NCBI GenBank assembly: GCA_964576715.1
Contig: CAZNWE010000004.1
Coordinates: 26,138-90,137 of the forward strand
Source of the DNA: SLRI01 sp964576715
Lineage (GTDB): Bacteria > Pseudomonadota > Alphaproteobacteria > Geminicoccales > Geminicoccaceae
Direction: 5' to 3'
Length of the DNA: 64,000 nucleotides
Shown: positions 42,057 to 50,832 of the stretch, in pieces
How positions within the stretch are numbered: the first letter of the stretch is position 1
Layout: every line of letters begins with the position of its first letter
Made by a program: the position numbers and the translations under genes
The notes under the pieces: generated by a model
The model's database searches: none
The model's input: the letters and a program-made list of their open reading frames with translations, nothing else
What the model was told of the DNA's origin: nothing

Positions 42057-43526
42057 ATGACGGACCCGTCACTGCCAACGGTGTTTCGACACTTCGCCAA
42101 TGCCCGCGAGCGCCGCCTGGCCTGGGAGCAACTTTGGCGTGACTGCTACGCCTATGCCCTGCCGATGCGCGGCCATGGCCTGTCCCAGGCGACCTTCGCC
42201 GGCAGCAACCACGCCGAACGACTGTTCGATGGAACGGCTCCCGATGCTGTAGAGCAGCTTGCGGCAAGCCTGCTTGCAGAACTCACGCCGCCGTGGTCGC
42301 GCTGGTTCGGGCTCAAGCCCGGCCAAGACGTCGACCCCCGTGACATCGACGAGCTCGCACAAATCTTGGATGCAGCGGCGGTTCGCGTGCAGGGGCATTT
42401 CGACCGCTCGAACTTTGCCGTCGAAATCCATCAGTGCTTCCTCGATCTGGTGACGACCGGCACGGCTACCTTGCTGTTCGAAGAGGCGCCGGTGGGTTGC
42501 TCCTCGGCTTTCCGCTTCTCCGCCATCCCGGCTGCCGAGATCTTCATCGACGGCGACGTGAACGGAGGCATTGAGCGCTATTTCAGGGTTACTTCAGCGA
42601 CCCTTTCGGAAGTCCGTCGACGTTTTTCCGGTTGCGCCGAGCTGGCCCTGATCGCGACCGATCCAAGCGCGTCTTCCGACTCGAAGCTGGAATTGCTCGA
42701 GGCCGTCCAGGCGCGCGGCCGGTCCTTCGACTATCAGGCCATCCTTCCTGTGCAGGGCGACGCCGTCCGGGCGCCGGTGCTGTTGGCCCAGGGCGCCTTC
42801 GAGCAGTCGCCGTTTCTAACCTTTCGCTGGATGAAGGGCACCGGGGAGCTCTACGGCCGTTCGCCGGTGATGACTGCCCTGCCGGACATCAAGACGGCCA
42901 ACAAGGTGGTCGAGCTGGTCTTGAAAAATGCATCGATCGCGGCCACCGGAATTTGGCTGGCCGAAGACGATGGGGTCTTGAATCCCGCCAATATCCGGCT
43001 CGTGCCGGGAAGCATCATCCCAAAAGCGGCCGGTTCGTCCGGCCTGACCCCGCTGCAGGCCCCAGGTCGGTTCGACGTGTCCGAACTGGTGCTGAGCGAC
43101 CTTCGCGCGCGCATCCGTCACACCCTGATGGCCGATCGCCTAGGCCAGGTGAACGATCGACGCATGACGGCGACCGAGGTGCTCGAGCGCAGTGCCGAAA
43201 TGACCCGCCTGATCGGCGCGATCTATGGTCGCCTGCAGGCCGAGTTGCTGACGCCCCTGATGCAGCGGGCGCTCGCCATCTTGCGACGGCGTGGCGAGGT
43301 GCCGCCCGTGGTTCTCGATGGCACCATCGTCGAAGCCAATTATCGTGCGCCTCTGGCCCGCGTTCAGGCACGCGAGGAGATCCGCAACACCCTGTTGTGG
43401 CTGGAGACCGTCGGCAAGCTCGGCGCCGATGCGGCCCAGCTGGTGGACCTCGCCGCCACCACGAGTTGGCTCGCCGAGACGCTCGGCGTGCCGCGCGAGC
43501 TCCTCGCGCGGACGCCGGCGGAGTGA
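42057..43526 (+). CDS. podovirus portal (head-tail connector) protein
   Basis: A 489-residue homologue of the T7 gp8-type connector, the dodecameric ring through which DNA enters and leaves the capsid. Recognisable blocks are ERRLAWEQLWRDCYAYALPM at the N-terminus, VEQLAASLLAELTPPWSRWF, the segment PFLTFRWMKGTGELYGRSPV and, near the C-terminus, DRRMTATEVLERSAEMTRL and GRLQAELLTPLMQRAL. Length is close to the family norm (about 530). No interruption is seen. It overlaps the next gene at GTGA. Confidence 0.9.
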   Translation: MTDPSLPTVFRHFANARERRLAWEQLWRDCYAYALPMRGHGLSQATFAGSNHAERLFDGTAPDAVEQLAASLLAELTPPWSRWFGLKPGQDVDPRDIDELAQILDAAAVRVQGHFDRSNFAVEIHQCFLDLVTTGTATLLFEEAPVGCSSAFRFSAIPAAEIFIDGDVNGGIERYFRVTSATLSEVRRRFSGCAELALIATDPSASSDSKLELLEAVQARGRSFDYQAILPVQGDAVRAPVLLAQGAFEQSPFLTFRWMKGTGELYGRSPVMTALPDIKTANKVVELVLKNASIAATGIWLAEDDGVLNPANIRLVPGSIIPKAAGSSGLTPLQAPGRFDVSELVLSDLRARIRHTLMADRLGQVNDRRMTATEVLERSAEMTRLIGAIYGRLQAELLTPLMQRALAILRRRGEVPPVVLDGTIVEANYRAPLARVQAREEIRNTLLWLETVGKLGADAAQLVDLAATTSWLAETLGVPRELLARTPAE

Positions 43527-43801
43527 TCACCGTGGAACGGCAACCATACGAGGACGATCGAGACGTCGGCTGGGCTTGGTTCGCGAGCGACGGCGCGAGT
43601 CCACTGCATGACGACGATCTCACGAGTGCGATGGCGGCGTGTTTCGCCGGTCGTCATGGCGAGATCGTCATCCAGCACCTGCGCAACCTGTTCCTCGATC
43701 GCCGCGTGCCGCCGACCGCCTCGGACGCCGAGCTGCGCCATGTCGAGGGCCAGCGCTTCGCCATCGCCTACCTCCTCCGCCTAGCCCGTCCAAGAGGTTG
43801 A
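43523..43801 (+). CDS. small phage structural protein (Bbp19-like)
   Basis: A 92-residue protein starting at GTG in a four-base overlap with the portal stop (a second GTG is at 43532). Its second half, EIVIQHLRNLFLDRRVPPTA followed by DAELRHVEGQRFAIAYLLRL, resembles small proteins found between portal and scaffold genes in many podoviruses (Bbp19-like). The role is unknown; a minor head or connector component is likely from position. Two bases separate it from the scaffold gene. Confidence 0.65.
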   Translation: MITVERQPYEDDRDVGWAWFASDGASPLHDDDLTSAMAACFAGRHGEIVIQHLRNLFLDRRVPPTASDAELRHVEGQRFAIAYLLRLARPRG

Positions 43802-43803
43802 CC

Positions 43804-44664
43804 ATGCAAAGCCATAGCAGTGCCGCCAAGGCAGATCCCGAGCCTCTCGATATCGTGGCCGAGATCGTACCAATGCCAGCCAATGAGGACGAGCCGATGC
43901 CCGACTTGCGGCCCGACTTGCGGGAGGAGACGATCGCGAGCTCCGACCCGGTGGGCCTGACCGACCAGGAGAGCCTGACCGCCCGGCCGCCGGATGTGCC
44001 GGAGAAGTTCTGGGACGCCGCGACCGGCACCGTCCGTACCGATGCCCTGCTCCGCTCTTATCTCGAACTCGAGCGCCGCCTCGGCCGGTCGGTCGCCAAG
44101 CCGGCCAACGACGATGACATCGAGGGCATCAATCGGCTCTTCGCTCTGCTCGGGCGGCCGGACGCTCCGGACGGCTACGATATTGCTGCTCCACATCCCC
44201 TGGTCGCCCCCGATCCCGAGCTCAATGCGCTGCTGCACGAAGCCGGCTTCACGCAACGCCAAGCCCAGCTGGTCTACGAGCTCGCGGCCGATCGGCTGCT
44301 GCCCGTGCTCGAGGAAGCGGCGGGTGAGCTCGAAGCGACCCGGCAGATCGACCGCCTGCAGCAGCATTTCGGCGGGCCCGAGGCTTGGCGGACCATTGCG
44401 GCGCAGATCAAGGCCTACGCCGAAGCCAATCTGCCCGACGAGCTGCACAGCGCGCTTGCCGGCAGCTACGAAGGCGTCTTGGCCCTTCACGAGATGATGC
44501 GCAAGGCCGAGCCCGATATCGTTGGCCAGGCCGGCTCCGGCCAACTGGCCGTGACCGAGGACAGCCTCCGCGAGTTGATTCGCGACCCGCGCTATTGGCG
44601 CGACCGCGATCCCGAGATCGTTCAGCGGGTGACTGCGGGCTACCGCAACCTCTATCCGAGCTGA
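43804..44664 (+). CDS. phage scaffold / capsid assembly protein
   Basis: A 286-residue acidic, helical protein in the position of T7 gp9. The N-terminal 60 residues are disordered-looking, rich in Pro, Asp and Glu. A conserved PPDVPEKFWDAATGTVRTDALL segment (residues 60-81) is typical of podovirus scaffolds, followed by YLELERRLGR and a Leu/Glu/Ala-rich helical part. The end RDPRYWRDRDPEIVQRVTAG is the C-terminal capsid-interaction motif seen in these proteins. It should be removed from the particle as the head matures. Confidence 0.85.
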   Translation: MQSHSSAAKADPEPLDIVAEIVPMPANEDEPMPDLRPDLREETIASSDPVGLTDQESLTARPPDVPEKFWDAATGTVRTDALLRSYLELERRLGRSVAKPANDDDIEGINRLFALLGRPDAPDGYDIAAPHPLVAPDPELNALLHEAGFTQRQAQLVYELAADRLLPVLEEAAGELEATRQIDRLQQHFGGPEAWRTIAAQIKAYAEANLPDELHSALAGSYEGVLALHEMMRKAEPDIVGQAGSGQLAVTEDSLRELIRDPRYWRDRDPEIVQRVTAGYRNLYPS

Positions 44665-44795
44665 CCTGCTGACGGGCGATCACTGCGGAGAACCGCGCGG
44701 CGGCCCGCCTGATCGACGACCAAACCCGCCCGAGCTTACGGCCCGCGAGGACAACCAGCGGCTCCCTTTATCGCGACAAGCAAACAAGGTGCGCG

Positions 44796-45614
44796 ATGTC
44801 TATCAACATAGATCAAGCTTTCTCGAAGCAGTTCGAACGGGAAGTCCACGAGGCTTACCAGCGCCAGGGCTCCAAGTTGCGGGCCACCGTTCGCGTCAAG
44901 AACGGCGTGCGCGGCAGCTCGACGACCTTTCAGACGGTCGGCAAGGGTGCCGCCGCCACCAAGGCGCGGCACGGCATCGTACCGGTCATGAATGTCGAAT
45001 TCAGCGCGGTCGAGGCGGTGCTCGTCGACTACTACGCCGGTGAATGGGTCGATCAGCTCGACGAGCTGAAGACCAATCTCGACGAGCGGCAGGTCCTGGC
45101 CAACGCCGGCGCCTTTGCGCTCGGTCGCAAGACCGACGAACTCATCCTCGCCGCCTTGAAGAACGCCACCCAGGTCGCCGGCGAGGCGACCAACGGCCTG
45201 ACCAAGGAGAAGGTCCTGCAGGCCTTCGAGATGCTCGGGGCTGCCGACGTGCCCGACGACGGCCAGCGTTACGCGGTCATCGGCTGGAAGCAGTGGTCGG
45301 ATCTCTTGAACGTCGCCGAATTCGCCAATGCGGAGTTCGTCGGCGACGATCAACTGCCGTGGCGAGGGACCCAGGCCAAGGTCTGGCTCGGCACGCTCTG
45401 GATGCCGCATTCGGGCCTGCCGGGCGAAGACGGCGTGCGCCACTGCTTTTGGTACCACAAGAGCGCCGTAGGCCACGCCATTGGTCAGGATGTGAAATCC
45501 GACATCACCTGGCACGGTGACCGTGCCGCCCACTTCATCTCCAACTCGATGTCGCAGGGTGCCGTCCTGATCGACGACGACGGTGTCGTCGCCATGCCCT
45601 GCCAGGAGAGCTGA
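44796..45614 (+). CDS. podovirus major capsid protein
   Basis: A 272-residue coat protein of the type found with T7-like connectors in alphaproteobacterial prophages. Key blocks are FSKQFEREVHEAYQRQGSKL at the N-terminus, then GSSTTFQTVGKG, the DELKTNLDERQVLANAGAFA segment and the C-terminal HGDRAAHFISNSMSQGAVLI. It is shorter than T7 gp10A (345). A 131-base spacer without a gene separates it from the scaffold gene, and AAGGTG lies before its ATG. Confidence 0.85.
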   Translation: MSINIDQAFSKQFEREVHEAYQRQGSKLRATVRVKNGVRGSSTTFQTVGKGAAATKARHGIVPVMNVEFSAVEAVLVDYYAGEWVDQLDELKTNLDERQVLANAGAFALGRKTDELILAALKNATQVAGEATNGLTKEKVLQAFEMLGAADVPDDGQRYAVIGWKQWSDLLNVAEFANAEFVGDDQLPWRGTQAKVWLGTLWMPHSGLPGEDGVRHCFWYHKSAVGHAIGQDVKSDITWHGDRAAHFISNSMSQGAVLIDDDGVVAMPCQES

Positions 45615-45616
45615 CA

Positions 45617-45886
45617 ATGGCTTATGAATCCAGTGGTCTCAGCGCCATCTCCTACGCCAACGGCTTCACCCTTTGGCATTACCGAACCAAAGACCTGATC
45701 GCCGATGTGGACAATGCCGGCTACTTCAATACCGCGAGCAAGATGCTGCGGGTCGGTGACTTCATGTTCGTCAATGCCGGCCTCGACGACATGCCGACGC
45801 ACGGCGTCGTCGTCGTGCTGAGCAACGAGAACGGTCTCGTCGACATCAGCAACGTGACGGCATTCGGCGCCATCAACACCGACTAG
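45617..45886 (+). CDS. small post-capsid phage protein, possible decoration protein
   Basis: An 89-residue protein that starts two bases after the capsid stop. It contains SAISYANGFTLWHYRTKD, an FNTASKMLRVGDFMFVNAG segment and a final VVVVLSNENGLVDISNVTAF, a compact beta-rich pattern. Similar small genes follow the capsid gene in related prophages and are taken to be head decoration or fibre proteins; this is inferred from position. A perfect hairpin follows at 45931. Confidence 0.6.
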   Translation: MAYESSGLSAISYANGFTLWHYRTKDLIADVDNAGYFNTASKMLRVGDFMFVNAGLDDMPTHGVVVVLSNENGLVDISNVTAFGAINTD

Positions 45887-45930
45887 TCGATCGAGCAGGT
45901 ATTTCGCTTCAGCCAATGTTGCGAGATACC

Positions 45931-45960
45931 GGCGGACCGGTGGCCTGCCACCGGTCCGCC
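45931..45960 (+). terminator. 14-bp perfect hairpin after the capsid genes
   Basis: GGCGGACCGGTGGC (45931-45944), a two-base loop and its exact complement (45947-45960) form a very stable hairpin in the only sizeable gap (144 bases) of the tail half of the module. There is no T tract. It may attenuate transcription after the highly expressed capsid genes. Confidence 0.65.
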
Positions 45961-46030
45961 CCGCTCGGCGAGCGTCGTGCAACGCGCCCGCTCGCCGATC
46001 TTCAGATGCCAGCCAGAAGCGAACCGCACC

Positions 46031-46600
46031 ATGACCCTCTCCGATGTCGAGATCTGCTCGGTGGCACTCGTCAAGATCGGGGCGAACGGCATCGTCTCGT
46101 TCGTCGACGATATGCTCGAGGCCGAAGTCGCGAGCCGTCTCTACGAGGTGACACTTCGCGGTCTCATCACCAGCCATCCCTGGCACTTCACGCTGGCCGA
46201 AGCCGAACTGGAACCCATCGAAGAGCCGCTTCAGACCGGCTTCGCCAACGGCTTCGAGCTGCCCGGCGACCAGCTGCGGATCATCTCCGCCGGCGCCGGT
46301 CATCGGTCGCGCGGCCTCGATTACCGGGTCGCCGGCGATCGCCTGTACTGCAACAGCGCCAGGGTCGTGCTCAGCTTCCAGAGGCGACCGGCGACCGCAA
46401 CGTTTCCCGCCTTCTTCGTCCAGGCCCTGGTCGCGCGACTCGCCGCCGAGTTCTGCCTGCCGCTCACCGAGGGCACCAGTCGGGCGGATGCGCTCTTCAA
46501 GCTGGCCACGGCCGAACTCAAGATTGCACGCCTGATCGACAGCCAGCAGGCGACGCCGCGTGCGGTCGAGGACTTCACCCTGATCGCGGCGCGCAGCTGA
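46031..46600 (+). CDS. tail tubular protein A (T7 gp11-like)
   Basis: A 189-residue homologue of the gp11-type adaptor that joins the portal to the tail nozzle. It starts with LSDVEICSVALVKIGANGI, then EAEVASRLYEVTLRGLITSH and the WHFTLAEAEL block typical of the family. After a central strand region comes FPAFFVQALVARLAAEFCLP and a helical end. The ATG at 46031 is preferred over an upstream in-frame extension. Its TGA overlaps the ATG of the next gene. Confidence 0.86.
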   Translation: MTLSDVEICSVALVKIGANGIVSFVDDMLEAEVASRLYEVTLRGLITSHPWHFTLAEAELEPIEEPLQTGFANGFELPGDQLRIISAGAGHRSRGLDYRVAGDRLYCNSARVVLSFQRRPATATFPAFFVQALVARLAAEFCLPLTEGTSRADALFKLATAELKIARLIDSQQATPRAVEDFTLIAARS

Positions 46601-48543
46601 TGACTAGGATCATCCAGACCAAGAGCAGCTTCACCTCGGGCGAGATCGATCCGGCACTCTATGGTCGCATCGATCTGCGCGCCTACGAAGACGGCGCTGC
46701 GACCTTGCGGAACGTATTGGTCCAGCGCACGGGCGGGGTCACCCGACGGCCGGGGACCGCGTTTGTCGCCATGGTGCCGAGCGGCGCGCGGCTGTTCCCC
46801 TACGATCAAGGCGCCATTCATGACCTGCTCGTCTTCGGCGACTACGAAGCGCACATCGTCACCGACGGGGCACACCGGCAAACAGTCGACGGGCTCCCCT
46901 GGTCGATCGACGAGGTTGCGCAGATCGACGTAACGCTTGTCGACGACGCAGTGCTCGTTTGCCATCCGTCTTATGAGCCGCGTCTTCTCGAGCGCGGGAT
47001 CGACACGCAGTGGCGTCATTCGAAGCTCGCTTACGCTAGGTTGAGCACCGCCGACGCGGACGAGCGCCGCGCCCTGCCGTTCGCCAGATACGCGCCAGCA
47101 GATCTCAGCTTGCAGGTAGAGCGGCTCGAGCAAGGCGATGATCCCACGGCACAGGACACGGCTGGCATCGCAGTCAAGCTCTTGAGCTTCCACCCGCTGT
47201 TCGATCGCGGCTACACGCAAGGAACGGTTTTTCGCGTCAAAGGACGCCAGGTTCGCCTCACCAACGTTGTGCCCGACCAGGACGGCAGGCTCGCCTGGGG
47301 CGTCACCCTGGAACCACTGGTCGACGAGCTCGCGACGTTCGACTGGGACGAGCAGGCGTTCTCCGATGCGCATGGTTGGCCGATTGCGGCTGCCATGCAC
47401 CAAAACCGCCTGGTGTTCGGCGGCTGCCGCGATCGCGCCGATTTCATCTGGTTTTCGAAGTCGGGCCGTCCCTTCGACTTCGACATGGGCGACGGCGAGG
47501 ACGACGCGGCCATTTCGTTTCGCATCGTCGCCGAGCGACGACACGAAATTCGCCACTTGTTTTCCGGCCGCGTTCTCCAGGTCTTCACCACGGCCGGTGA
47601 ATGGACGATCGGCGGTTTCCCGTTGACGCCGAGGACGGCCCGGGTCGAGTTGCAGACGCGCGTCGGCTCGCTGCCCGAGCGGCAGATAGCGCCCGTCGAT
47701 GTCGACGGTGCCACGCTCTTTGTCGGCAGCTCGGGTCGTGATTTGCGGGAGTTCCTGTTCACCGAGACCGAGCAGGCCTACCAGGCGGCCGACATCGCCA
47801 TCCTGTCGCGGCACCTGATGCAGGAACCGGTCGACATGGCGTTCGATCAGCCGCGGCGGGTGTTCTGGATCGCGCGCGCCGATGGCCGGGCCTGTGCCGT
47901 CACCATCGACCGCAACAGCAATATCGTGGCTTGGACCCTGCAGGCGACGGATGGCGTCATTCGGGCGCTGACGATCCATGATCGCGCATTGGTGATGCTG
48001 GTCGATCGCGCGGCGGGGCTCTCTATCGAGCGGCTCGACGAACAGACGACCCTCGACTCGCAACGGCGCCTGACCACGCCGGAGCCGACCGCCGCGTGGT
48101 CGGGCCTCGAGGCGCTGAACGGCCAGACCTATGTCGTGATCGCCGATGGCGAGACGCTGGGCGAGCAGTCGATCGAGGCTGGCCAGCTGCAGTTGCCTTC
48201 GCCGGCAAGCGTGCTCGAGCTCGGGCTGGGTTTCGAGCATACCATAGCCGGCCTGCCGATCACCGGCGGCAGCGGGCGCGGTGTGGCCGCTGACACGCCT
48301 TACCGGCCGGTGCGGATCAGCCTGCGGCTCGGCCCGTCGAAAGATCTGCTGGTCGATACCGGTGCTGGCCCGCGCGTGGTCAGCGTCGGCCGGCATGCCG
48401 GAATGAACGACATCTTTGATGTCGGCATCAGGGCCATGGGCTGGCGCCGGGGGACGGCAATGCCGCCCTGGCGTGTGGCGCAGGCGCAACCTGGCCCGTT
48501 TCAACTCCTCTCGGTAACTGTCGAAGCAAAGGTGAACGGCTGA
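46600..48543 (+). CDS. tail tubular protein B (T7 gp12-like)
   Basis: A 647-residue nozzle protein, shorter than T7 gp12 (794). The N-terminus, TKSSFTSGEIDPALYGRIDL followed by YEDGAATLRNVLVQRTGGVT and RRPGTAFV, is the family hallmark. The middle contains AAAMHQNRLVFGGCRDRADF and WFSKSGRPFDFD, and RHEIRHLFSGRVLQVFTTAGEW is also highly typical. The C-terminal third is beta-rich (AGLSIERLDE to the end). No tail-fibre gene follows, so receptor binding is not explained by this module. Confidence 0.87.
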   Translation: MTRIIQTKSSFTSGEIDPALYGRIDLRAYEDGAATLRNVLVQRTGGVTRRPGTAFVAMVPSGARLFPYDQGAIHDLLVFGDYEAHIVTDGAHRQTVDGLPWSIDEVAQIDVTLVDDAVLVCHPSYEPRLLERGIDTQWRHSKLAYARLSTADADERRALPFARYAPADLSLQVERLEQGDDPTAQDTAGIAVKLLSFHPLFDRGYTQGTVFRVKGRQVRLTNVVPDQDGRLAWGVTLEPLVDELATFDWDEQAFSDAHGWPIAAAMHQNRLVFGGCRDRADFIWFSKSGRPFDFDMGDGEDDAAISFRIVAERRHEIRHLFSGRVLQVFTTAGEWTIGGFPLTPRTARVELQTRVGSLPERQIAPVDVDGATLFVGSSGRDLREFLFTETEQAYQAADIAILSRHLMQEPVDMAFDQPRRVFWIARADGRACAVTIDRNSNIVAWTLQATDGVIRALTIHDRALVMLVDRAAGLSIERLDEQTTLDSQRRLTTPEPTAAWSGLEALNGQTYVVIADGETLGEQSIEAGQLQLPSPASVLELGLGFEHTIAGLPITGGSGRGVAADTPYRPVRISLRLGPSKDLLVDTGAGPRVVSVGRHAGMNDIFDVGIRAMGWRRGTAMPPWRVAQAQPGPFQLLSVTVEAKVNG

Positions 48544-48962
48544 TGGGCGGAACGAGCAGTCTAGCGAGCTTGGGCCTCAACCTGGCGCTCGGCCAGGAAG
48601 CGGCCAGGCGCGAGAACAAGGACCTCGAGAAGGAGCGCGATCGGCAGATCGCCTCCATCATGCGTGATAATCGCGAGGCCGAACGGCAGCAGGCCACCGC
48701 CTTGCGACGCCGACAGGCCAGTGAGCGGGCGAGAGCCGGGGCCACCGGCACGGCAACGACCGGCGGCTCGCTCGATGCCATTCTCCGCGGGCTCGAGCGA
48801 GACGCGGCCTTCGACCGCGCGGCCAAGCGTGACGCCACCAACGCCCGCGTGCAGCAGATCAACGACAGCTTCGGCACCCGGCGTCGCAACAATCTCCTGA
48901 CCGCCTCCAACCGGCTCTTGGGCAGCAGTTCCGCGACCGTCGGCCGCAGCCTGCTCGGCTGA
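48543..48962 (+). CDS. small Ala/Arg-rich phage protein, internal-virion-like
   Basis: A 139-residue protein in the place of T7 gp13-gp14. After a short hydrophobic start (SSLASLGLNLALGQEAARRE) comes a long charged helix, DLEKERDRQIASIMRDNREA, then the segment SERARAGATGTATTGGSLDA that is frequent in such proteins, and a basic helical end. It overlaps the previous gene by one base. The function is inferred from position and composition only; the large ejection proteins gp15 and gp16 have no counterpart. Confidence 0.6.
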   Translation: MGGTSSLASLGLNLALGQEAARRENKDLEKERDRQIASIMRDNREAERQQATALRRRQASERARAGATGTATTGGSLDAILRGLERDAAFDRAAKRDATNARVQQINDSFGTRRRNNLLTASNRLLGSSSATVGRSLLG

Positions 48963-48973
48963 CCGGTCGATCG

Positions 48974-50515
48974 ATGACGGAGGGCGAGGACAGCAGCACG
49001 GTACCGTTCGGCCCGGGTTGCCGGGAGAGCGCAGTCGGCTTTCTCGGTTTCACCCAGTTCGTCATCGTCTGGAACAAGCTGCAAGGACACGGCACCCCGG
49101 CGCTCCACCTCACCATCTCGCAATGGCTCTACGAGCGGTGGCTCGCCGGGGACCGCCGGCTGCTGCTCATGGTGTTTCGCGATGCCGGCAAGTCGACCCT
49201 GGTCGGTCTCTTCGCGGCCTGGCTGCTCACCGGCAACCCCAATCTCCGCATCCTGATCATCGCTGCCGAGCAGATGCTCGCCAACAAGATGAGCCGGAAC
49301 ATTCGGCGGATCATCGAGCTGCACCCGGCGGCAAGCCACCTGCTCCGGCATCGTGGCGACAGCTGGGCCGCCGATCAATTCACGGTTCGGCGCAGCCGCA
49401 GCCAGCGCGACCCATCAGTGCTGGCGCGCGGCCTCGCCGGCAATTTTACCGGCACCCGTGCGGACATCGTCATTTGCGACGATGTCGAGGTGCCGAACAC
49501 CTGCGGCACGACGGCCGCCCGCGACGACTTGCGTCAGCGCCTGACCGAGCTTAACTTCGTGCTTGTGCCGTCCGGCCTGCAGCTCTTCATTGGCACACCA
49601 CACAGCTACTATTCGATCTACGCGGACCGGCCGCGGGCCGAGATCGGCGAAGAACGGGCCTTTCTCGATTCTTTCCGGCGATTATGCCTGCCGTTGGTCG
49701 GCTCCGGCGGTGCCAGCGCCTGGCCCGAACGCTTCCCAACGGAAATCATCGAGGACCTGCGGCGCAGCGCCGGACCCCAGAAGTTCCGCAGCCAGATGAT
49801 GCTGGAGCCGATACCACCAAATGCGCTAACGCTCGATCCCGACCGGCTGCTCGTCTATGCGGGCGAGTTGCGCAGCCACTGGGCCCACAATCGGCTCATC
49901 CTGTCGCTTGACGAGGCACCAATGGTCTCGAGCGTCTGCTGGTGGGACCCGGCCTACGGCCGCCCCGGCCGCGGCGATCGCAGCGCCATTGCTGTCGTCA
50001 TGATGGATCGCTCGGGCCACTACTGGCTGCACGCGCTCCGCTACCTGCAATTCGCCGTCGAGCGCCTCGACGAAGTCGACGAGGCGACACAGCTGGTGCG
50101 GCAGGCCATCGACTTCGCCCGCTCGGCACAGCAAATGCGTTTGTTCATCGAAACGAACGGTATCGGCCGCTTCCTGCCGGCCCTTGTCCGCCGTGAGCTC
50201 GGCCGGGCCGGCGGGCAGCTGGCGCTCGTCGAGCGACACTCGAGCAAGAGCAAGACCGACCGCATCCTGAACGCTCTCGATCCGATCCTGGCCGCCGGGC
50301 ATCTGCACATCCATCAATCGGTCCTGCAGTCCGGGTTCATCGAAGAGATGCGCGAATGGTCGCCAGGCACCGCCGCGCTCGACGATGGCCTCGATGCCGT
50401 GAGCAACGCCATCCTCGAACAGCCGGTGCGACTACCGAGAACCACCGGCACTGCCGGCGGATCATCATCTCTTGCAACCAGCAGCTTCTTGGCCGATGCG
50501 ACATTCGCCGTGTGA
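48974..50515 (+). CDS. phage terminase large subunit (TerL)
   Basis: A 513-residue DNA-packaging motor: ATPase at the N-terminus, nuclease at the C-terminus. Walker A is VFRDAGKST in LLLMVFRDAGKSTLVGLFAA, Walker B is DIVICDDVEV, and the coupling region LFIGTPHSYYSIY follows. Nuclease acidic residues are visible in WWDPAYGRPGRGD, in FIETNGIGRFLPALV and in the late ALDDGLDAVSNAIL. All expected catalytic positions are present. It is the T7 gp19/alphaproteobacterial podovirus type. No small terminase subunit is recognisable beside it. Confidence 0.92.
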   Translation: MTEGEDSSTVPFGPGCRESAVGFLGFTQFVIVWNKLQGHGTPALHLTISQWLYERWLAGDRRLLLMVFRDAGKSTLVGLFAAWLLTGNPNLRILIIAAEQMLANKMSRNIRRIIELHPAASHLLRHRGDSWAADQFTVRRSRSQRDPSVLARGLAGNFTGTRADIVICDDVEVPNTCGTTAARDDLRQRLTELNFVLVPSGLQLFIGTPHSYYSIYADRPRAEIGEERAFLDSFRRLCLPLVGSGGASAWPERFPTEIIEDLRRSAGPQKFRSQMMLEPIPPNALTLDPDRLLVYAGELRSHWAHNRLILSLDEAPMVSSVCWWDPAYGRPGRGDRSAIAVVMMDRSGHYWLHALRYLQFAVERLDEVDEATQLVRQAIDFARSAQQMRLFIETNGIGRFLPALVRRELGRAGGQLALVERHSSKSKTDRILNALDPILAAGHLHIHQSVLQSGFIEEMREWSPGTAALDDGLDAVSNAILEQPVRLPRTTGTAGGSSSLATSSFLADATFAV

Positions 50516-50598
50516 AGCCCGGAGCATCGGGGACGTCACGCAACCGACCGGGCAGGTCAACCGACATCTCGGCAGAGGTCCGTGCCCGCCACGCTCAC

Positions 50599-50832
50599 AT
50601 GTCTCTGGATACGACCTTGAGCGCCACCGCCACGCTGCTGCTGCTTGCTCTGGGTCTGGCTCTCGGCGGCTGGGCTGCCTGGCAGGAACGTCGACCGCGC
50701 GGGCTCGGGGATCTGCCGCTCATGCCACCGATCCCGGTCTTGATCGTCGGGGTGCTGATCGTCCTGGTGAGCCTGGCACACTTGCTCACCATCTGGACCG
50801 GCATGCCGTTCAAGAGCCGATTTCTGCCGTGA
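50599..50832 (+). CDS. two-helix small membrane protein, holin candidate
   Basis: A 77-residue protein with two membrane helices (about 9-27 and 44-66), a short positively charged loop (QERRPRG) between them and a basic tail (FKSRFLP). Size and topology fit a class II holin, and the position after TerL is compatible, but there is no endolysin next to it and unrelated small membrane proteins look alike. The last 23 bases overlap the 3' end of the convergent ADP-ribosylglycohydrolase gene. Confidence 0.55.
   Translation: MSLDTTLSATATLLLLALGLALGGWAAWQERRPRGLGDLPLMPPIPVLIVGVLIVLVSLAHLLTIWTGMPFKSRFLP

Larger units (their letters stand above)
41596..50832 (+). mobile_element. podovirus (T7-like) particle module, cryptic or domesticated
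   Basis: Eleven genes on one strand with almost no spacing encode a small Cys/His protein, portal, a Bbp19-like protein, scaffold, capsid, a small post-capsid protein, tail tubular A and B, a small internal-virion-like protein, TerL and a membrane protein. The order is that of T7 late genes. No frame is broken. Integrase, replication proteins, phage RNA polymerase, tail fibre, large ejection proteins and endolysin are not found. Base composition matches the host genes on either side, which suggests long residence. The right end overlaps a convergent host gene by 23 bases. Confidence 0.8.

Noticed and set aside
45916..46599. Upstream extension of the tail tubular protein B frame
   Set aside because: It overlaps the well supported tail tubular protein A gene, and the ATG at 46600 gives the family N-terminus.
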